From positions 186,001 to 250,000 of the forward strand of contig JAQGHU010000022.1 in NCBI GenBank assembly GCA_028291515.1: DNA of 64,000 bases, written 5' to 3'. A program made the translations under genes and the position numbers. Numbering within the stretch: the first letter of the stretch is position 1; every line of letters starts with the position of its first letter. Source of the stretch: Schlesneria sp. GTDB taxonomy: Bacteria > Planctomycetota > Planctomycetia > Planctomycetales > Planctomycetaceae. Positions 33,607 through 43,438 of this stretch are shown piece by piece. The notes below the pieces were generated by a model. That model did no database searches. It saw only the letters and a list, made by a program, of their open reading frames with translations, and was not told where the DNA came from.

Positions 33607-35946
33607 CTAAGCTAACGCAGGTTGCAGTTCCGATGTTTTGTCTGGCATGTAGTACGATTCGGTGCAACCGCCGGTGACGACGCAGCCCAGGACAGGGACG
33701 CCGTAGTCGTTAAGAATCGCGCGGGCGGCGGCCATCGTGGGCAGCTTGCTGACATCCTTAATTGCCGACAGGATGGCACCGTCGGTGAATTGACCGATCA
33801 ACCGTCCGTCGACCACAGGCAGCAGCGGACAACTGTCGACGATGACGATTTCGTAGTTGGCCCGAGCCTGCACGAACAGGGCTCGCAGCGATCCGTTGGC
33901 GGCGTCCTGAAGCAGCGACCCGATCGCGCCCCCGGCGGTCAAGACGCTCAAATGTGGCGAATCGATTCGAATGACCGCGTCTTCCAGGTCCGCACCATTT
34001 CGCAGGACATCGGTCACACCTGGTTCCATACGAGCGTCGAACCGGACATGCATCTTTGGTCGTCGGAGATCGAAGTCGATCAACAGCGTGCGGTGGCCGG
34101 AATCGGCCAGGCTGCTTGCCAATTGCTCTGCCAAGGTCGATTTGCCTTCTCCCGATGTGGCACTGGTGATCAGAATCACACGATGCCCTTCCTGTTCCAG
34201 CTTGTGAAGCAAAAGCGATGTCACCGCGGAGACGGCTTCATGCAATCGACGTCGCCAAACACCTGCTCCCGAATCGTTCAAGTTGCCCAGGCGTTTCATC
34301 ATGTTTCGCGGAACCAGCGGCAATGAACCCAGAATCGGCATCGTCACCTGATTGCCCAGCGACTGAGTCCCATTGACCAATTGGCGGCTGAGGTCGAATC
34401 CCATCAGGAGCATCAACGGAGCAAACAGTCCAAATAGCCCGGCTGCAGCCGTGAGTGGCAGGCGACGCTTCGATTCACCGACTTGGGGAACCTGAGCCGG
34501 GCCCAGGATCGTGGTTCGCGAATTGGCCTTCAATTCGATTTTCGTTCGTTCCAGCTCTTCGGCAACGTGGCTGACGACCTTATCCAAACCAACGACTTCT
34601 GTTCGCATCATTTCGACGTCAATGGTGGACCGGCCGATTTTCTTCGCTTCGGCATCAACCCGTTTGAGTTCTTCGTCCAAGCGACGTTCTTGAGTCTTCA
34701 GGATTTCGATTTCACGGGGAAGATCGAGTCGTGGAACGTCGCGTGTGGTACCCCCCATCGAACGCGACTCCAGCAGCATTTCCTGCAACTGAATGGTTCT
34801 GTCATTCAGCTTCTTCTGTGACTGATCCACTTGCTCGCGATATTTGTCGACGTAGGGGCTGGCAGTTGCGCTGGCGAGTCGTGTTTCCGCCACCTGAATC
34901 AAGTTTGTATATCGTTCCACATCACGCAGGTGTCGAGATCCAATGCTATCGGCCTCGATCAGTTGCGACAGCCTGGGGTCAGTCACGGGTAGTGTGGCGA
35001 GGTCGGTCCTGTTTTCGGCCGGCGCTGTCGATTCTGGCGTACCCGCAGCGGGCTCCACTTCCTGCTTTTTCAGCTGGTCTTGAGATTTGAACTGCAACTC
35101 CCCTTCGGCACGCATGAGATCGAATTGAATCTTGCTAAGCTCCGCGCGAATCAAGCTGTAGTGCTGAACCGTCGCTTGCTGTGCCAGGTTCAATGTGGAC
35201 GAATCGCCGGAACCCAGGGTGTCGACCAACCCGCGAAGCTCGGCGCGTTTTGCACGGGCCTTATTTTCGGCGTCGGTCTGTACTCGCTCCAGGCTGTCGA
35301 CGCGGCGAAGTCGCTCGTTCTGCTCGGCCACAACGACTTCGTCATAGTACGTCGACACGACGGCGTCAACGACTTTCTGCGCGATTTGTGGCTCTGTGGA
35401 AGCCAAGGCCACCTGCATGATTTCGGCATCGTCAGGGAAGTTGATTTCCAATTGCTTCTGCAACCAGGCGATGGGGTCAATCTGCATCCGGATAATGGGC
35501 AAATTCTTGATGCTCTCCTTTTTCAACGCATTGTTGAGCAGATGCGGAGAAAGGATTAGTTGTCGCTGAGTATTCTTGTAGCTTTTGAAGTTCGCGCTTC
35601 CCACAGTCTGATCGGCGGTTTCGAAGAGCAAGCGGGCCTGCTGAGGCGAGATGCGCACTTGGGCTCGCGCCTTATACTCCAGCTTGTGTACCGACCAGAT
35701 AACCGCTGCCAACGGTACTGCCAGCAACAGCCCCAGGACCGACCCAAGCAGCCAATTGCGGCGCAATGCGTGCAGCACCGCGGATATATTCAAACCAGAG
35801 CCTTCGGACTTCGTTGTGGACGAATCGTCGTCAACAACGAACGACCGAATGTCGGTACCAACGGGGTTCGATTTGGTCGTGATTTCATTTCTGATGATGC
35901 CGTCGGCGTCGCCCCGACCGTAATTCCCACCACTGATTCCATTCAT
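33607..35946 (-). CDS. Wzc-like polysaccharide co-polymerase / tyrosine autokinase (GNVR + CpsD-type ATPase)
   Basis: 779 residues; the ATG at 35946 has GGAG 9 nt upstream. First transmembrane helix ~67-90 (LLGSVLGLLLAVPLAAVIWSV), a long periplasmic coiled coil (~130-480) and a second helix near residue 510 (LPLTAAAGLFGLFAPLMLLMG). The C-terminal BY-kinase domain has Walker A SATSGEGKSTLAEQLASSL, Walker A' LLIDFDLRRP and Walker B EIVIVDSCPLL. The C-terminus has only one Tyr pair (ESYYMPD) instead of a long tyrosine cluster. It sets chain length and export with the Wza-like lipoprotein at 24661. Confidence 0.93.
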   Translation of the reverse strand: MNGISGGNYGRGDADGIIRNEITTKSNPVGTDIRSFVVDDDSSTTKSEGSGLNISAVLHALRRNWLLGSVLGLLLAVPLAAVIWSVHKLEYKARAQVRISPQQARLLFETADQTVGSANFKSYKNTQRQLILSPHLLNNALKKESIKNLPIIRMQIDPIAWLQKQLEINFPDDAEIMQVALASTEPQIAQKVVDAVVSTYYDEVVVAEQNERLRRVDSLERVQTDAENKARAKRAELRGLVDTLGSGDSSTLNLAQQATVQHYSLIRAELSKIQFDLMRAEGELQFKSQDQLKKQEVEPAAGTPESTAPAENRTDLATLPVTDPRLSQLIEADSIGSRHLRDVERYTNLIQVAETRLASATASPYVDKYREQVDQSQKKLNDRTIQLQEMLLESRSMGGTTRDVPRLDLPREIEILKTQERRLDEELKRVDAEAKKIGRSTIDVEMMRTEVVGLDKVVSHVAEELERTKIELKANSRTTILGPAQVPQVGESKRRLPLTAAAGLFGLFAPLMLLMGFDLSRQLVNGTQSLGNQVTMPILGSLPLVPRNMMKRLGNLNDSGAGVWRRRLHEAVSAVTSLLLHKLEQEGHRVILITSATSGEGKSTLAEQLASSLADSGHRTLLIDFDLRRPKMHVRFDARMEPGVTDVLRNGADLEDAVIRIDSPHLSVLTAGGAIGSLLQDAANGSLRALFVQARANYEIVIVDSCPLLPVVDGRLIGQFTDGAILSAIKDVSKLPTMAAARAILNDYGVPVLGCVVTGGCTESYYMPDKTSELQPALA

Positions 35947-36118
35947 CCTGATCATCTCCGTCTGGTTGCGATACTGCTGGACCATTGTCGCTCGTGGACA
36001 AGCTCTGGAATGCGTGTGCAACTACATAGGGGTCACCGAGCCGGACTGAGGAGGCGCAATACTTGGATACTGGGCGTTCGAGAAGCGTTTTCAGCTTCAG
36101 TCACCCGGTCGAGTGGAA

Positions 36119-37117
36119 CTAAGCTCTCGATCGGCTGTGAACGGCGTTGCGGGATGTCGGAACCCGACGCAGCGCCAACGACAAATCTTGTGACTCCACA
36201 GTGGGGACCAGTCGCGACAAGACGAAAAACTCAAGCCACAACAGGCCCAGTCCCACGGGCATCATCAGCCAGCCTGCAAGGTCATGAAAGATCAGGTCCG
36301 CCAGCTTGGCGCTGCCGAATTCATAGGCGAGACCCGTCGCAACAATTCTCAGCACGTTCGAAACGATGGCGATGACGGGCGCACTCAGCCAGACCAGGCA
36401 CTTTTCCCAGAAACTGCGATCAATCAGAAAACAAAGTGCTGTCGTCAGGGCGAAAAAGGACATCAACATCCGGATTCCACTACAGGCCTCGGCAACACCC
36501 AAGGTCGATTCCGACAGGTATATCACGTTACCTTCGGCCACTGCGGGCAAGCCAAGCAACTGCATCAGATACGTGCTGCCGGTGGTCGCAACGTGCTGCA
36601 GCGATCCGCCCAGTTGCACACCGATCACATGCGGCAGCGGAATCATAAACGCCAAGAACAGCAGGCTTGGCCAGGCGATACGCGCCGCTCGCCAGCCCCC
36701 ACAGCAGATGACAATCCCGGCCAATCCGGGGAGGATGGAAACGGCTTCCAATGTGATCACACGGCAATAGATTCCCACCCATTTCAGCGCGAAGCCAGAT
36801 ACGATCAGGGCAACACCAATCGACAGTGACAATGCTGAAGTCGATCGTTCGGCGAATGGACGCATATTTCTACGCATCCAGATGAGAACGACCGCAAATA
36901 CCGGAACCAATAAGCCGTGCGAATGATCGGGGCTAGTGGTCCAGGCACTATAGAGCCACTGCCATGTATTTAGATACGTGGCACCATAGACGGCGACAAT
37001 GACGGCTGCCGCGACAACTCCCAACACCGACACGTCATCGAACACCCGACGGCCTGCTGGCACAGCAGACAGAGTCTGAACTGGCACGCGTTGTGAATCG
37101 GATATCATCTTTGACAC
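36119..37117 (-). CDS. Exosortase (EpsH/Xrt family)
   Basis: About 332 residues from a GTG at 37117 preceded by GGAGGG (an ATG at 37108 is the alternative; the frame is open to 37180). A multi-pass membrane protein with eight or so helices. The transpeptidase-like triad is present: Cys212 in VAEACSGIRML, Arg257 in VSNVLRIV and His278 in FHDLAGW. It cleaves PEP-CTERM proteins, the one at 27043 being the visible client, and couples them to the cell-surface polymer. The gene is upstream of wzc/epsI/TPR on the same strand, the usual exosortase-EPS association. Confidence 0.94.
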   Translation of the reverse strand: MSKMISDSQRVPVQTLSAVPAGRRVFDDVSVLGVVAAAVIVAVYGATYLNTWQWLYSAWTTSPDHSHGLLVPVFAVVLIWMRRNMRPFAERSTSALSLSIGVALIVSGFALKWVGIYCRVITLEAVSILPGLAGIVICCGGWRAARIAWPSLLFLAFMIPLPHVIGVQLGGSLQHVATTGSTYLMQLLGLPAVAEGNVIYLSESTLGVAEACSGIRMLMSFFALTTALCFLIDRSFWEKCLVWLSAPVIAIVSNVLRIVATGLAYEFGSAKLADLIFHDLAGWLMMPVGLGLLWLEFFVLSRLVPTVESQDLSLALRRVPTSRNAVHSRSRA

Positions 37118-37720
37118 GGACCCTCCAGAGCGTATTGGAGACAACTTCACTTTACCCGCAGACACCGTGGCAAGAGTCACTGGTGGCTAATCTGTTGCTG
37201 CGTCGCCCTTCAATCGAATGAGCTCACCGATGACCTTGATTCCCACGCAGTCCGCGTGAAACAACCCTCTATAACGTACCGACATGTACTACGATTAACT
37301 GCAGAGAACTCATATCCTCTCTTTAACTTTCGGTCATCCGAAAAATAGCGAGAGATCGCATCGACAGCGAGTTGTATAAGTAATCAATCCTTTCCTTGTT
37401 GCGCATTCGAAGCAGTAGCGCATGGATCGGAACGGGCTGATTTGCCTTTGTAGCAATGACTTACTTTGGGACAGCGATTTACCAGTTGCATATGCCGTGC
37501 CGAGTTCTGGCCAAACGGATGTTCCGATGGAGTATCCATCACCAGACGCAACAGGCACTCTGCATAAGTTAGAATGCTCAGTAAGAAGTGATCGATAGCG
37601 ATCTAGTGCTGCGACAACTAGGTCATCGCCGCGACACACAAGGCGCGTCGGTGCAGGCGAGGCCACTGTTGCATTAAGACCCATTTGCGGTACTGATTGT
37701 TGCAATACAGCTTTGATGCA
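37118..37720. other. Intergenic region, likely exosortase operon promoter
   Basis: About 600 bp without a credible gene; only short random ORFs. It holds the dyad TTTCGG-TCAT-CCGAAA at 37328-37343. An imperfect hairpin (TTTGATGC...GCATCAAA, 37712-37736) overlaps the end of the acyltransferase gene and may help end that transcript. Confidence 0.5.
37328..37343. promoter_or_regulatory. Candidate operator upstream of the exosortase (copy 2)
   Basis: A perfect dyad TTTCGG-TCAT-CCGAAA about 210 bp upstream of the exosortase start. Its 3' part (CGGTCATCCGAAAA) recurs at 28375-28388 in the same orientation relative to a codirectional exported-protein gene. It would suit a dimeric regulator of the EPS/PEP-CTERM genes; the binding protein is not known. 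Confidence 0.5.
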
Positions 37721-38908
37721 CTACTGAGGCATCAAACAAGGCATCTGCACCTGGGATGCAGTCGTCGTCGAGGACCGAAGCAGACGACCTTTGTCGCGCG
37801 CCCGCATAAAATGTTTTTCAACAATGTGCCAGCTCAGCAATCCGCTCACGACCGCGAGTGGCGTTGCGGTCGCAAACATCAACATTGGTGATATTCCCGG
37901 CACGGTCATGGCGAGAATTTGCTGACTGGGGAACGCGTACAAATAGATGCCGTATGAGAAATCGCCGTGACGAGCCCAATTGTGGAAGTGTACGAGTGGA
38001 TGGAATGAGAACCAGAACAGCAGATATGTGATCGCAAACGGAAATACAATCCTGCCGAACGGTGGAAACAGCGCGGCGCAGGCAAGTGCCAACGCCGAGC
38101 AGGCCGCATAGCGTGTGCAAAGTGGAATCGAGCCACGGAACTGGTAAAAGACGGCTCCGGCCAGGAAGTACGGGAGCACATCAAACCACGCGGTTGCTTG
38201 ACCGGCGACTGCCGCGATTGCCCCTCGTTCGAGAATGGTCAGGTGACAATAGGGATAGACGACACTTCCCAGGATGGTGGCGACCAGCAGGCACGGCAAA
38301 ACCAAATTGCGTTTGTGCAGCAAGCCCAGCGTTCCGAGTGCCATCAGGGCCAAATAGCTTTTGAACTCGTACGGAATGGTCCACAGCGAACCATTCAAGG
38401 CTCCGGGAAAAGGATTGTTCTCAAAGATCGTGCTGGGTTCACAATCGCGCAGTGCCAGCAGGTTGATGGGCAACAACAGCAGTTGTCGCCGTGTTAACGT
38501 GCTGCCTGATGCGATTGGGCTGATGACGAAAACACCCAGGATCACTGCCACGATGAATGCTGGATAGATGCGCTTGACTCGTTTCCACAAAAAGCTTGTG
38601 GCGGTGGTTGAACGCAGCCAGCTATGCGAGATTAAAAAGCCACTGATGGCGAAGAAGCAGCAAACAGCAAAGCGTCCGGCACCCAGTTGTCCTGATGTCA
38701 GCAGGCCCATCGGCTCGTGACGTTCATCCCCTTCTGCAAGTGCAAATGAATGTGAGAAGATGACCAGAACTGCAAGCCAGAACCGGCAGAAGTCAAAATT
38801 GTTTGCGGCGATTGTCTGCGTCGTGCTACTGCCGACGAGCTTCGGAGCGAGTTGCGAGGTCGCTGCCTGCGTTGGTGCATCGTGCAGTGCTAGATTGTGA
38901 TCCGCCAT
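37721..38908 (-). CDS. Acyltransferase-3 family membrane protein (OafA/YrhL-like)
   Basis: 395 residues with about ten hydrophobic helices. The family start ANNFDFCRFWLAVLVIFSHSFAL contains the F-R-x-x-A-x-x-V..H pattern with the conserved His, followed by FFAISGFLISHSWLR and KRVKRIYPAFIVAV. Members O-acetylate or otherwise acylate surface sugars across the membrane. Position at the end of the sugar-polymer cluster suggests it decorates the exopolysaccharide. There is no extra SGNH domain. Confidence 0.9.
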   Translation of the reverse strand: MADHNLALHDAPTQAATSQLAPKLVGSSTTQTIAANNFDFCRFWLAVLVIFSHSFALAEGDERHEPMGLLTSGQLGAGRFAVCCFFAISGFLISHSWLRSTTATSFLWKRVKRIYPAFIVAVILGVFVISPIASGSTLTRRQLLLLPINLLALRDCEPSTIFENNPFPGALNGSLWTIPYEFKSYLALMALGTLGLLHKRNLVLPCLLVATILGSVVYPYCHLTILERGAIAAVAGQATAWFDVLPYFLAGAVFYQFRGSIPLCTRYAACSALALACAALFPPFGRIVFPFAITYLLFWFSFHPLVHFHNWARHGDFSYGIYLYAFPSQQILAMTVPGISPMLMFATATPLAVVSGLLSWHIVEKHFMRARDKGRLLRSSTTTASQVQMPCLMPQ

Positions 38909-38971
38909 GACGACGATCCAGAATGGGAAGATACGAAACGGACTCGGTTGAGCTGAAAGCTGTCGAGATGA

Positions 38972-40036
38972 TTACGATGCGGTTGTTGTCAGACCCAACC
39001 GTTGACCCGCGTCTCTTTCTGCTACTGCCTGGTGACACCACTCTTCGTTATCGAGATACCATTGGACGGTCTTCTTCAGTCCGCTTTCAAACGTCTCGAG
39101 CGGCGACCACTGTAGTTCCCGACGCACCTTGCTGGCATCGATCGCATAGCGATGATCATGCCCGGGCCGGTCCGTGACATATTGAATGAGACTGTCGTGT
39201 GGTCGGTAGACTGAGTCGTCCGTAAGTTCGTCCATCAATTTGCAGATCGCGCGAACCACGTCGACATTGGTGCGTTCGCTGTTCCCGCCAATATTGTAGG
39301 TTTCTCCCATCCGGCCTCGTTCGAGCACCGCCATCAGCGCGCGGGCGTGATCTTCGACGTACAGCCAATCTCGCACATTCTGTCCGGTGCCGTAGATCGG
39401 TAGTGGTTTTCCTGCGAGTGCGGAGGTAATCATTAAGGGGATCAGTTTTTCGGGATACTGATAGGGGCCGTAGTTGTTCGAACAATTCGTGACAACAACA
39501 GGCAGCCCATACGTTCGGTGCCAGGCGCGGACCAGATGGTCTGACGCGGCCTTACTGGCCGAGTAAGGTGAACTGGGGTCGTAGGGAGTCTCTTCCGTAA
39601 ACAAGTCGTTGTCACCGAGCGAGCCGTAGACCTCGTCCGTCGACACATGGTGGAATCGAAAGTGATCCTTCTGATCGGTAGCGAGCGACTGCCAATGTCG
39701 ACGAGCCGCCTCAAGCAGCGTGAATGTTCCGACGATATTCGTCTGGATAAAGGTGCTTGGCCCGTCGATCGAGCGATCGACATGGGATTCTGCCGCCAGA
39801 TGCATCACGGCATCGGGTTGATTCCTTTCGAACAAGTCTTGTAGCGCGGCACCGTCACACACGCTGACGTCTTCGAACGAATACCGGAAATCGTCAGCGA
39901 CCGGTTCCAGCGTGCTGAGGTTTCCGGCATACGTCAGACAGTCGACATTCACCACTGAATGTTCGGTGTTGGTGATCAGATGTCGGATGACAGCCGAGCC
40001 AATAAATCCAGCGCCACCAGTCACAAGGATCTTCAC
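38972..40036 (-). CDS. rfbB: dTDP-glucose 4,6-dehydratase
   Basis: 354 residues from a GTG at 40036 preceded by GGAGGAAA. Extended SDR signatures: [13 protein letters not shown] (NAD binding), [20 protein letters not shown] (catalytic Asp-Glu after Thr) and [11 protein letters not shown] (YxxxK). Then [17 protein letters not shown] and [16 protein letters not shown] are typical of RmlB. It converts dTDP-glucose to dTDP-4-keto-6-deoxyglucose, a precursor of 6-deoxysugars. It is adjacent to rfbA; rfbC and rfbD are not in the window, so the final sugar is not determined. Confidence 0.95.
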   Translation of the reverse strand: MKILVTGGAGFIGSAVIRHLITNTEHSVVNVDCLTYAGNLSTLEPVADDFRYSFEDVSVCDGAALQDLFERNQPDAVMHLAAESHVDRSIDGPSTFIQTNIVGTFTLLEAARRHWQSLATDQKDHFRFHHVSTDEVYGSLGDNDLFTEETPYDPSSPYSASKAASDHLVRAWHRTYGLPVVVTNCSNNYGPYQYPEKLIPLMITSALAGKPLPIYGTGQNVRDWLYVEDHARALMAVLERGRMGETYNIGGNSERTNVDVVRAICKLMDELTDDSVYRPHDSLIQYVTDRPGHDHRYAIDASKVRRELQWSPLETFESGLKKTVQWYLDNEEWCHQAVAERDAGQRLGLTTTAS

Positions 40037-40079
40037 GAGGTTTCCTCCGGATCGTCGGGCCATCCGAGTTCAAGGGACA

Positions 40080-40970
40080 TCAGCGGGTCGCGGTCTCGAC
40101 CATATTCAAGAGATACATTCCGTACTTTGTCTTCCGGAGCGGATGCGCCAACCGCAGGACTTGTTCGTTGTCGATGTAGTTCAATCGCCAGGCGATTTCT
40201 TCAGGGCAGGCAATCTTCAGGCCCTGTCGGTTTTCCAGGACGGAGACAAACTGGGACGCGTCCAGCAATGAGTCATGTGTCCCCGTATCGAGCCACGCGC
40301 TTCCGCGACCGAGGATCTCGACCTGCAATCTTCCTCGTTGCAGGTAGGTTCGATTGACATCGGTGATTTCGAGTTCACCTCGCGCCGAAGGCTGCAAATC
40401 CTTGGCGATTTGCAAAACATCGTTGTCATAGAAATAGAGGCCGGTCACCGCATAATTCGAACGTGGATACTCTGGCTTTTCCTCAATTGAAACCGCCCTT
40501 CCCTTGTCGTCGAATTCGACGACACCATAGCTGCGTGCATCCTGGACATGATAAGCGAACACGGTCGCTCCGGCGGCCTGACGATCTGCCGCCTGTAACG
40601 ATGACATCATGTCGTGTCCGTAGAAGATGTTGTCACCCAGGATCAGACACGATGGATCAAGGCCGACGAACGGAGCGCCAATCTGGAATGCTTGCGCCAG
40701 ACCTTCCGGTCGCGGTTGTTCAGAATAAGAGAGGCTCAAGCCCCATTGAGAGCCATCGCCCAATAACCTTTGAAACAGCGGCAGATCCTGCGGCGTGCTG
40801 ATAATGAGGATCGACCGCATCCCAGCCAACATCAAAGTCGACAGCGGATAGTAGATCATTGGCTTGTCATAAATCGGCAGCAATTGCTTGCTGACGACAT
40901 GCGTTGCCGGATACAGCCGGGTGCCGGAGCCCCCGGCCAGAATGATTCCCTTGCGACGTGTCTCGGTCAT
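40080..40970 (-). CDS. rfbA: Glucose-1-phosphate thymidylyltransferase
   Basis: 296 residues; AAAGGG precedes the ATG by ~9 nt. The nucleotidyltransferase signature [16 protein letters not shown] is followed by [34 protein letters not shown] and [33 protein letters not shown], all typical of RmlA. Length matches the family (~290). It makes dTDP-glucose, the substrate of the adjacent rfbB product. Confidence 0.96.
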   Translation of the reverse strand: MTETRRKGIILAGGSGTRLYPATHVVSKQLLPIYDKPMIYYPLSTLMLAGMRSILIISTPQDLPLFQRLLGDGSQWGLSLSYSEQPRPEGLAQAFQIGAPFVGLDPSCLILGDNIFYGHDMMSSLQAADRQAAGATVFAYHVQDARSYGVVEFDDKGRAVSIEEKPEYPRSNYAVTGLYFYDNDVLQIAKDLQPSARGELEITDVNRTYLQRGRLQVEILGRGSAWLDTGTHDSLLDASQFVSVLENRQGLKIACPEEIAWRLNYIDNEQVLRLAHPLRKTKYGMYLLNMVETATR

Positions 40971-40983
40971 CTGTCCGACCCTT

Positions 40984-42333
40984 TCATAAAACCGATGTCA
41001 ACATCTGATGGTCAGCGCTGTCGCTAGACGTTGTTCCCAGACCAATTCCAGAGTATTGAAAGCCAAGTTCTTGCATTCGCGCGGGATCGAACAAGTTGCG
41101 ACCGTCGATGATGACCGGGGTCTGCATCCGCTTGCGCATTTTGTCGAAGTCGGGCGTTCGAAACTCATTCCACTCCGTCACGATTGCCAGTGCTTCAGCA
41201 CCATCCAGGGCGCTGTACGGCTCTCTGCTATAGCTCAATCGATCGCCATAGAGTTTCTGCACGTTCGTCATTGCAACCGGGTCATGTACCTGGACGACTG
41301 CACCCGCTTCAAGGAGTTGATCGATCAGCACCAAGGCGGGTGCTTCACGAATGTCGTCGGTTCGTGGTTTGAAGGCCAACCCCCACACCGCCACTTTCCG
41401 GCCGGAGAATTCTCCGCCGAAATGCTGGCTGAGCTTCTGGAAGAGGATCTCTTTTTGAGCGGTGTTCACGTCGTCGACCGCTTCCAGGATGCGCGGAAGC
41501 AATCCATGAGAGGTAGCGACGTTCATCAGGGCCCGCACATCCTTCGGGAAGCATGACCCGCCGTAGCCGACACCTGGTGCGAGGAATGCGAAACCGATTC
41601 GCTGGTCGTGACCGATTCCCGTTCGGACCTGATTGATATCCGCACCCACGCGATCGCAGATGTTGGCCATTTCATTGATGAAGCTGATCTTCATTGCCAG
41701 TAGACAATTGGCAACGTACTTCGTCATCTCCGAACTTTCCCAGTTCAAGACCAGATACGGATGCTCGGCTCGCACAAATGGGGCATACAGTTCACGCAAG
41801 ACTTCAGCCACCTGCGGTCGGCTGACTCCCACGACCACGCGGTCGGGCTTGGTGAAGTCGTCGATCGCGCAGCCCTCCTTCAGGAATTCTGGATTCGATG
41901 CCACGTCGACAGGACGACCAACTAACTCGGCCAAAAAATGTGCCGCCTTGGCATTCGTTCCTACTGGGACAGTGCTCTTGATGACGACGATTGCATCGGG
42001 TGCCAGATGTGGTGCGATCGATTCCAAGGCACTCCACAGGATCGACAAATCGGCCGATCCATCGTCGCGCTGCGGTGTGCCGACCGCCACAAAGACGCAC
42101 CGAGCTTTCGCGACCGAGGCGGCGGCATCAACGGTGAAATGCAGTCTCCCCGATTGGATGTTCCGGATGACCATTTCGCTGAGACCTGGCTCGTAGATCG
42201 GAATCTGACCACGTCTGAGCTGCTGGATTTTCACGGGATCAATATCGACGCAGGTCACTTCGCTGCCGCTGTCAGCAAAGCAGGTGCCTGTGACGAGTCC
42301 GACGTAGCCGGTGCCGATGACGACAAGTTTCAA
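40984..42333 (-). CDS. ugd: UDP-glucose 6-dehydrogenase
   Basis: 449 residues from a TTG start (42333) with AAGGA upstream. Rossmann motif [20 protein letters not shown], catalytic Cys261 in [16 protein letters not shown], middle-domain [14 protein letters not shown] and C-terminal [19 protein letters not shown]. It oxidises UDP-glucose to UDP-glucuronate, implying a uronic acid-containing polymer. It sits 13 bp upstream of rfbA on the same strand. Confidence 0.96.
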   Translation of the reverse strand: MKLVVIGTGYVGLVTGTCFADSGSEVTCVDIDPVKIQQLRRGQIPIYEPGLSEMVIRNIQSGRLHFTVDAAASVAKARCVFVAVGTPQRDDGSADLSILWSALESIAPHLAPDAIVVIKSTVPVGTNAKAAHFLAELVGRPVDVASNPEFLKEGCAIDDFTKPDRVVVGVSRPQVAEVLRELYAPFVRAEHPYLVLNWESSEMTKYVANCLLAMKISFINEMANICDRVGADINQVRTGIGHDQRIGFAFLAPGVGYGGSCFPKDVRALMNVATSHGLLPRILEAVDDVNTAQKEILFQKLSQHFGGEFSGRKVAVWGLAFKPRTDDIREAPALVLIDQLLEAGAVVQVHDPVAMTNVQKLYGDRLSYSREPYSALDGAEALAIVTEWNEFRTPDFDKMRKRMQTPVIIDGRNLFDPARMQELGFQYSGIGLGTTSSDSADHQMLTSVL

Positions 42334-42369
42334 AGCCTGTTCCTTATCCGAAAGAACTTTCCGAATCGA

Positions 42370-42864
42370 TCACGACACGAATGCACGAACGAATTGAATC
42401 AACGCCGGGTCAGCTGGCCAACTGGCCTCACCACCGGCTTCCGCGGAGTCATCAACATCCGTCGCCAGGACTTGATCCAGGACACTGCCGAGTTCCAGTT
42501 CCGAGTCTGCGACCAGGACCTGTTTGGATCTGCGGAAGTGTCGAACGGTCGCCAATTGGTGTTCATTTCGTTGCTCGCCCAAGTTGGCACGCTTGGGCAT
42601 CACGACGATGGGCTTCCGCATTTCTAGCGACGTAATAATTGTTCCCATTCCGGCATGCGAGACAACGACCCGTGCGTTCGCAAATTTGTTTTTGAATTCT
42701 GCGGGTGTCAAGAATGGGATATACTTACAGTTCTGCGGGTGATAGGCGCCCTTGCCGATCTGGGCAAAAACATCCTCAGTCAGCGAGCGTTCCGAGACCC
42801 ATTGATCGACAGCGCGGATCAATCGATCAAACGGATCCATGTTTCCGACAGTGACAAATATCAT
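42370..42864 (-). CDS. PssE-like glycosyltransferase catalytic subunit (Alg13-like)
   Basis: 164 residues from the ATG at 42864, which overlaps the stop of the upstream gene (ATGA). MIFVTVGNMDPFDRLIRAVDQW, then NARVVVSHAGMGTIITSLEMRKPIVVMPKRANLGEQRNEHQ is the GT28 C-terminal nucleotide-sugar binding signature. This is the short split type (PssE/Alg13), which needs the membrane partner encoded just upstream. Confidence 0.9.
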   Translation of the reverse strand: MIFVTVGNMDPFDRLIRAVDQWVSERSLTEDVFAQIGKGAYHPQNCKYIPFLTPAEFKNKFANARVVVSHAGMGTIITSLEMRKPIVVMPKRANLGEQRNEHQLATVRHFRRSKQVLVADSELELGSVLDQVLATDVDDSAEAGGEASWPADPALIQFVRAFVS

Positions 42865-43412
42865 ATGACTGCTCCGCAATGACCAACGATGCCCGGAGCT
42901 GCAAGATGACTCCATTGAGTCAACGTGACGTCGGCATGCTTCGATGCCAGACGCCCCGAAAGTGACAACTCTTCAGCATTCGCAATGCTATCGATCCAAA
43001 GTGTTTTCGCGCCGAGTAGCTTGCCGAGCCGAACTGCAAAGTAGCCTGGGGCGGCGCCAGTGGTGACGACCGAAGTTGGTCGCTCTCGCAGGACAATCCA
43101 AAAGATCTGCAGAAGCATCGTCAGCATGCGTAGCTTCTCGTTCCGTGTTGCTTCGGTGATCACACGAAACCGAGCCCCATCGACCATCGATCGGTACTCG
43201 GGTTCCGTTGTCACGAATACGACATCTGAGCCTTCAAACGCTGGGCGAAGTCTCAATAATTGAATCCAGTGACCGCCTCGCGAAGAGATTGCGAGGATCT
43301 TTCGGCGACCTTTATTTGAACGACCGACCTCCGCAGGACGGGATTCCTGCAGGTCGGCGCTGTCCAAGTTTGCAATAGAGCTGCTCACGACAATTCCTAA
43401 CGTGTTTTTCAA
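42861..43412 (-). CDS. PssD-like glycosyltransferase membrane subunit (Alg14-like)
   Basis: 183 residues from a TTG at 43412, the first start in the frame; a start closer to KILAISSRGGHW is possible. The Alg14/PssD signature is ILAISSRGGHWIQLLRLRPAF, then VVFVTTE, and a hydrophobic segment MLLQIFWIVL followed by PTSVVTTGAAPGYFAVRLGKLLGAKTLWIDS. It anchors and recruits the PssE-like catalytic subunit; the two are translationally coupled. The pair likely adds the second sugar to the lipid-linked repeat unit. Confidence 0.9.
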   Translation of the reverse strand: MKNTLGIVVSSSIANLDSADLQESRPAEVGRSNKGRRKILAISSRGGHWIQLLRLRPAFEGSDVVFVTTEPEYRSMVDGARFRVITEATRNEKLRMLTMLLQIFWIVLRERPTSVVTTGAAPGYFAVRLGKLLGAKTLWIDSIANAEELSLSGRLASKHADVTLTQWSHLAAPGIVGHCGAVI

Positions 43413-43438
43413 AGTTGGTAAAACGACCAGACGGCGTC

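Noticed and set aside
37712-37736. Hairpin TTTGATGC...GCATCAAA at the end of the acyltransferase gene
   Set aside because: No T-run on the minus strand, and it overlaps the stop codon; mentioned only as a possibility in the region note.
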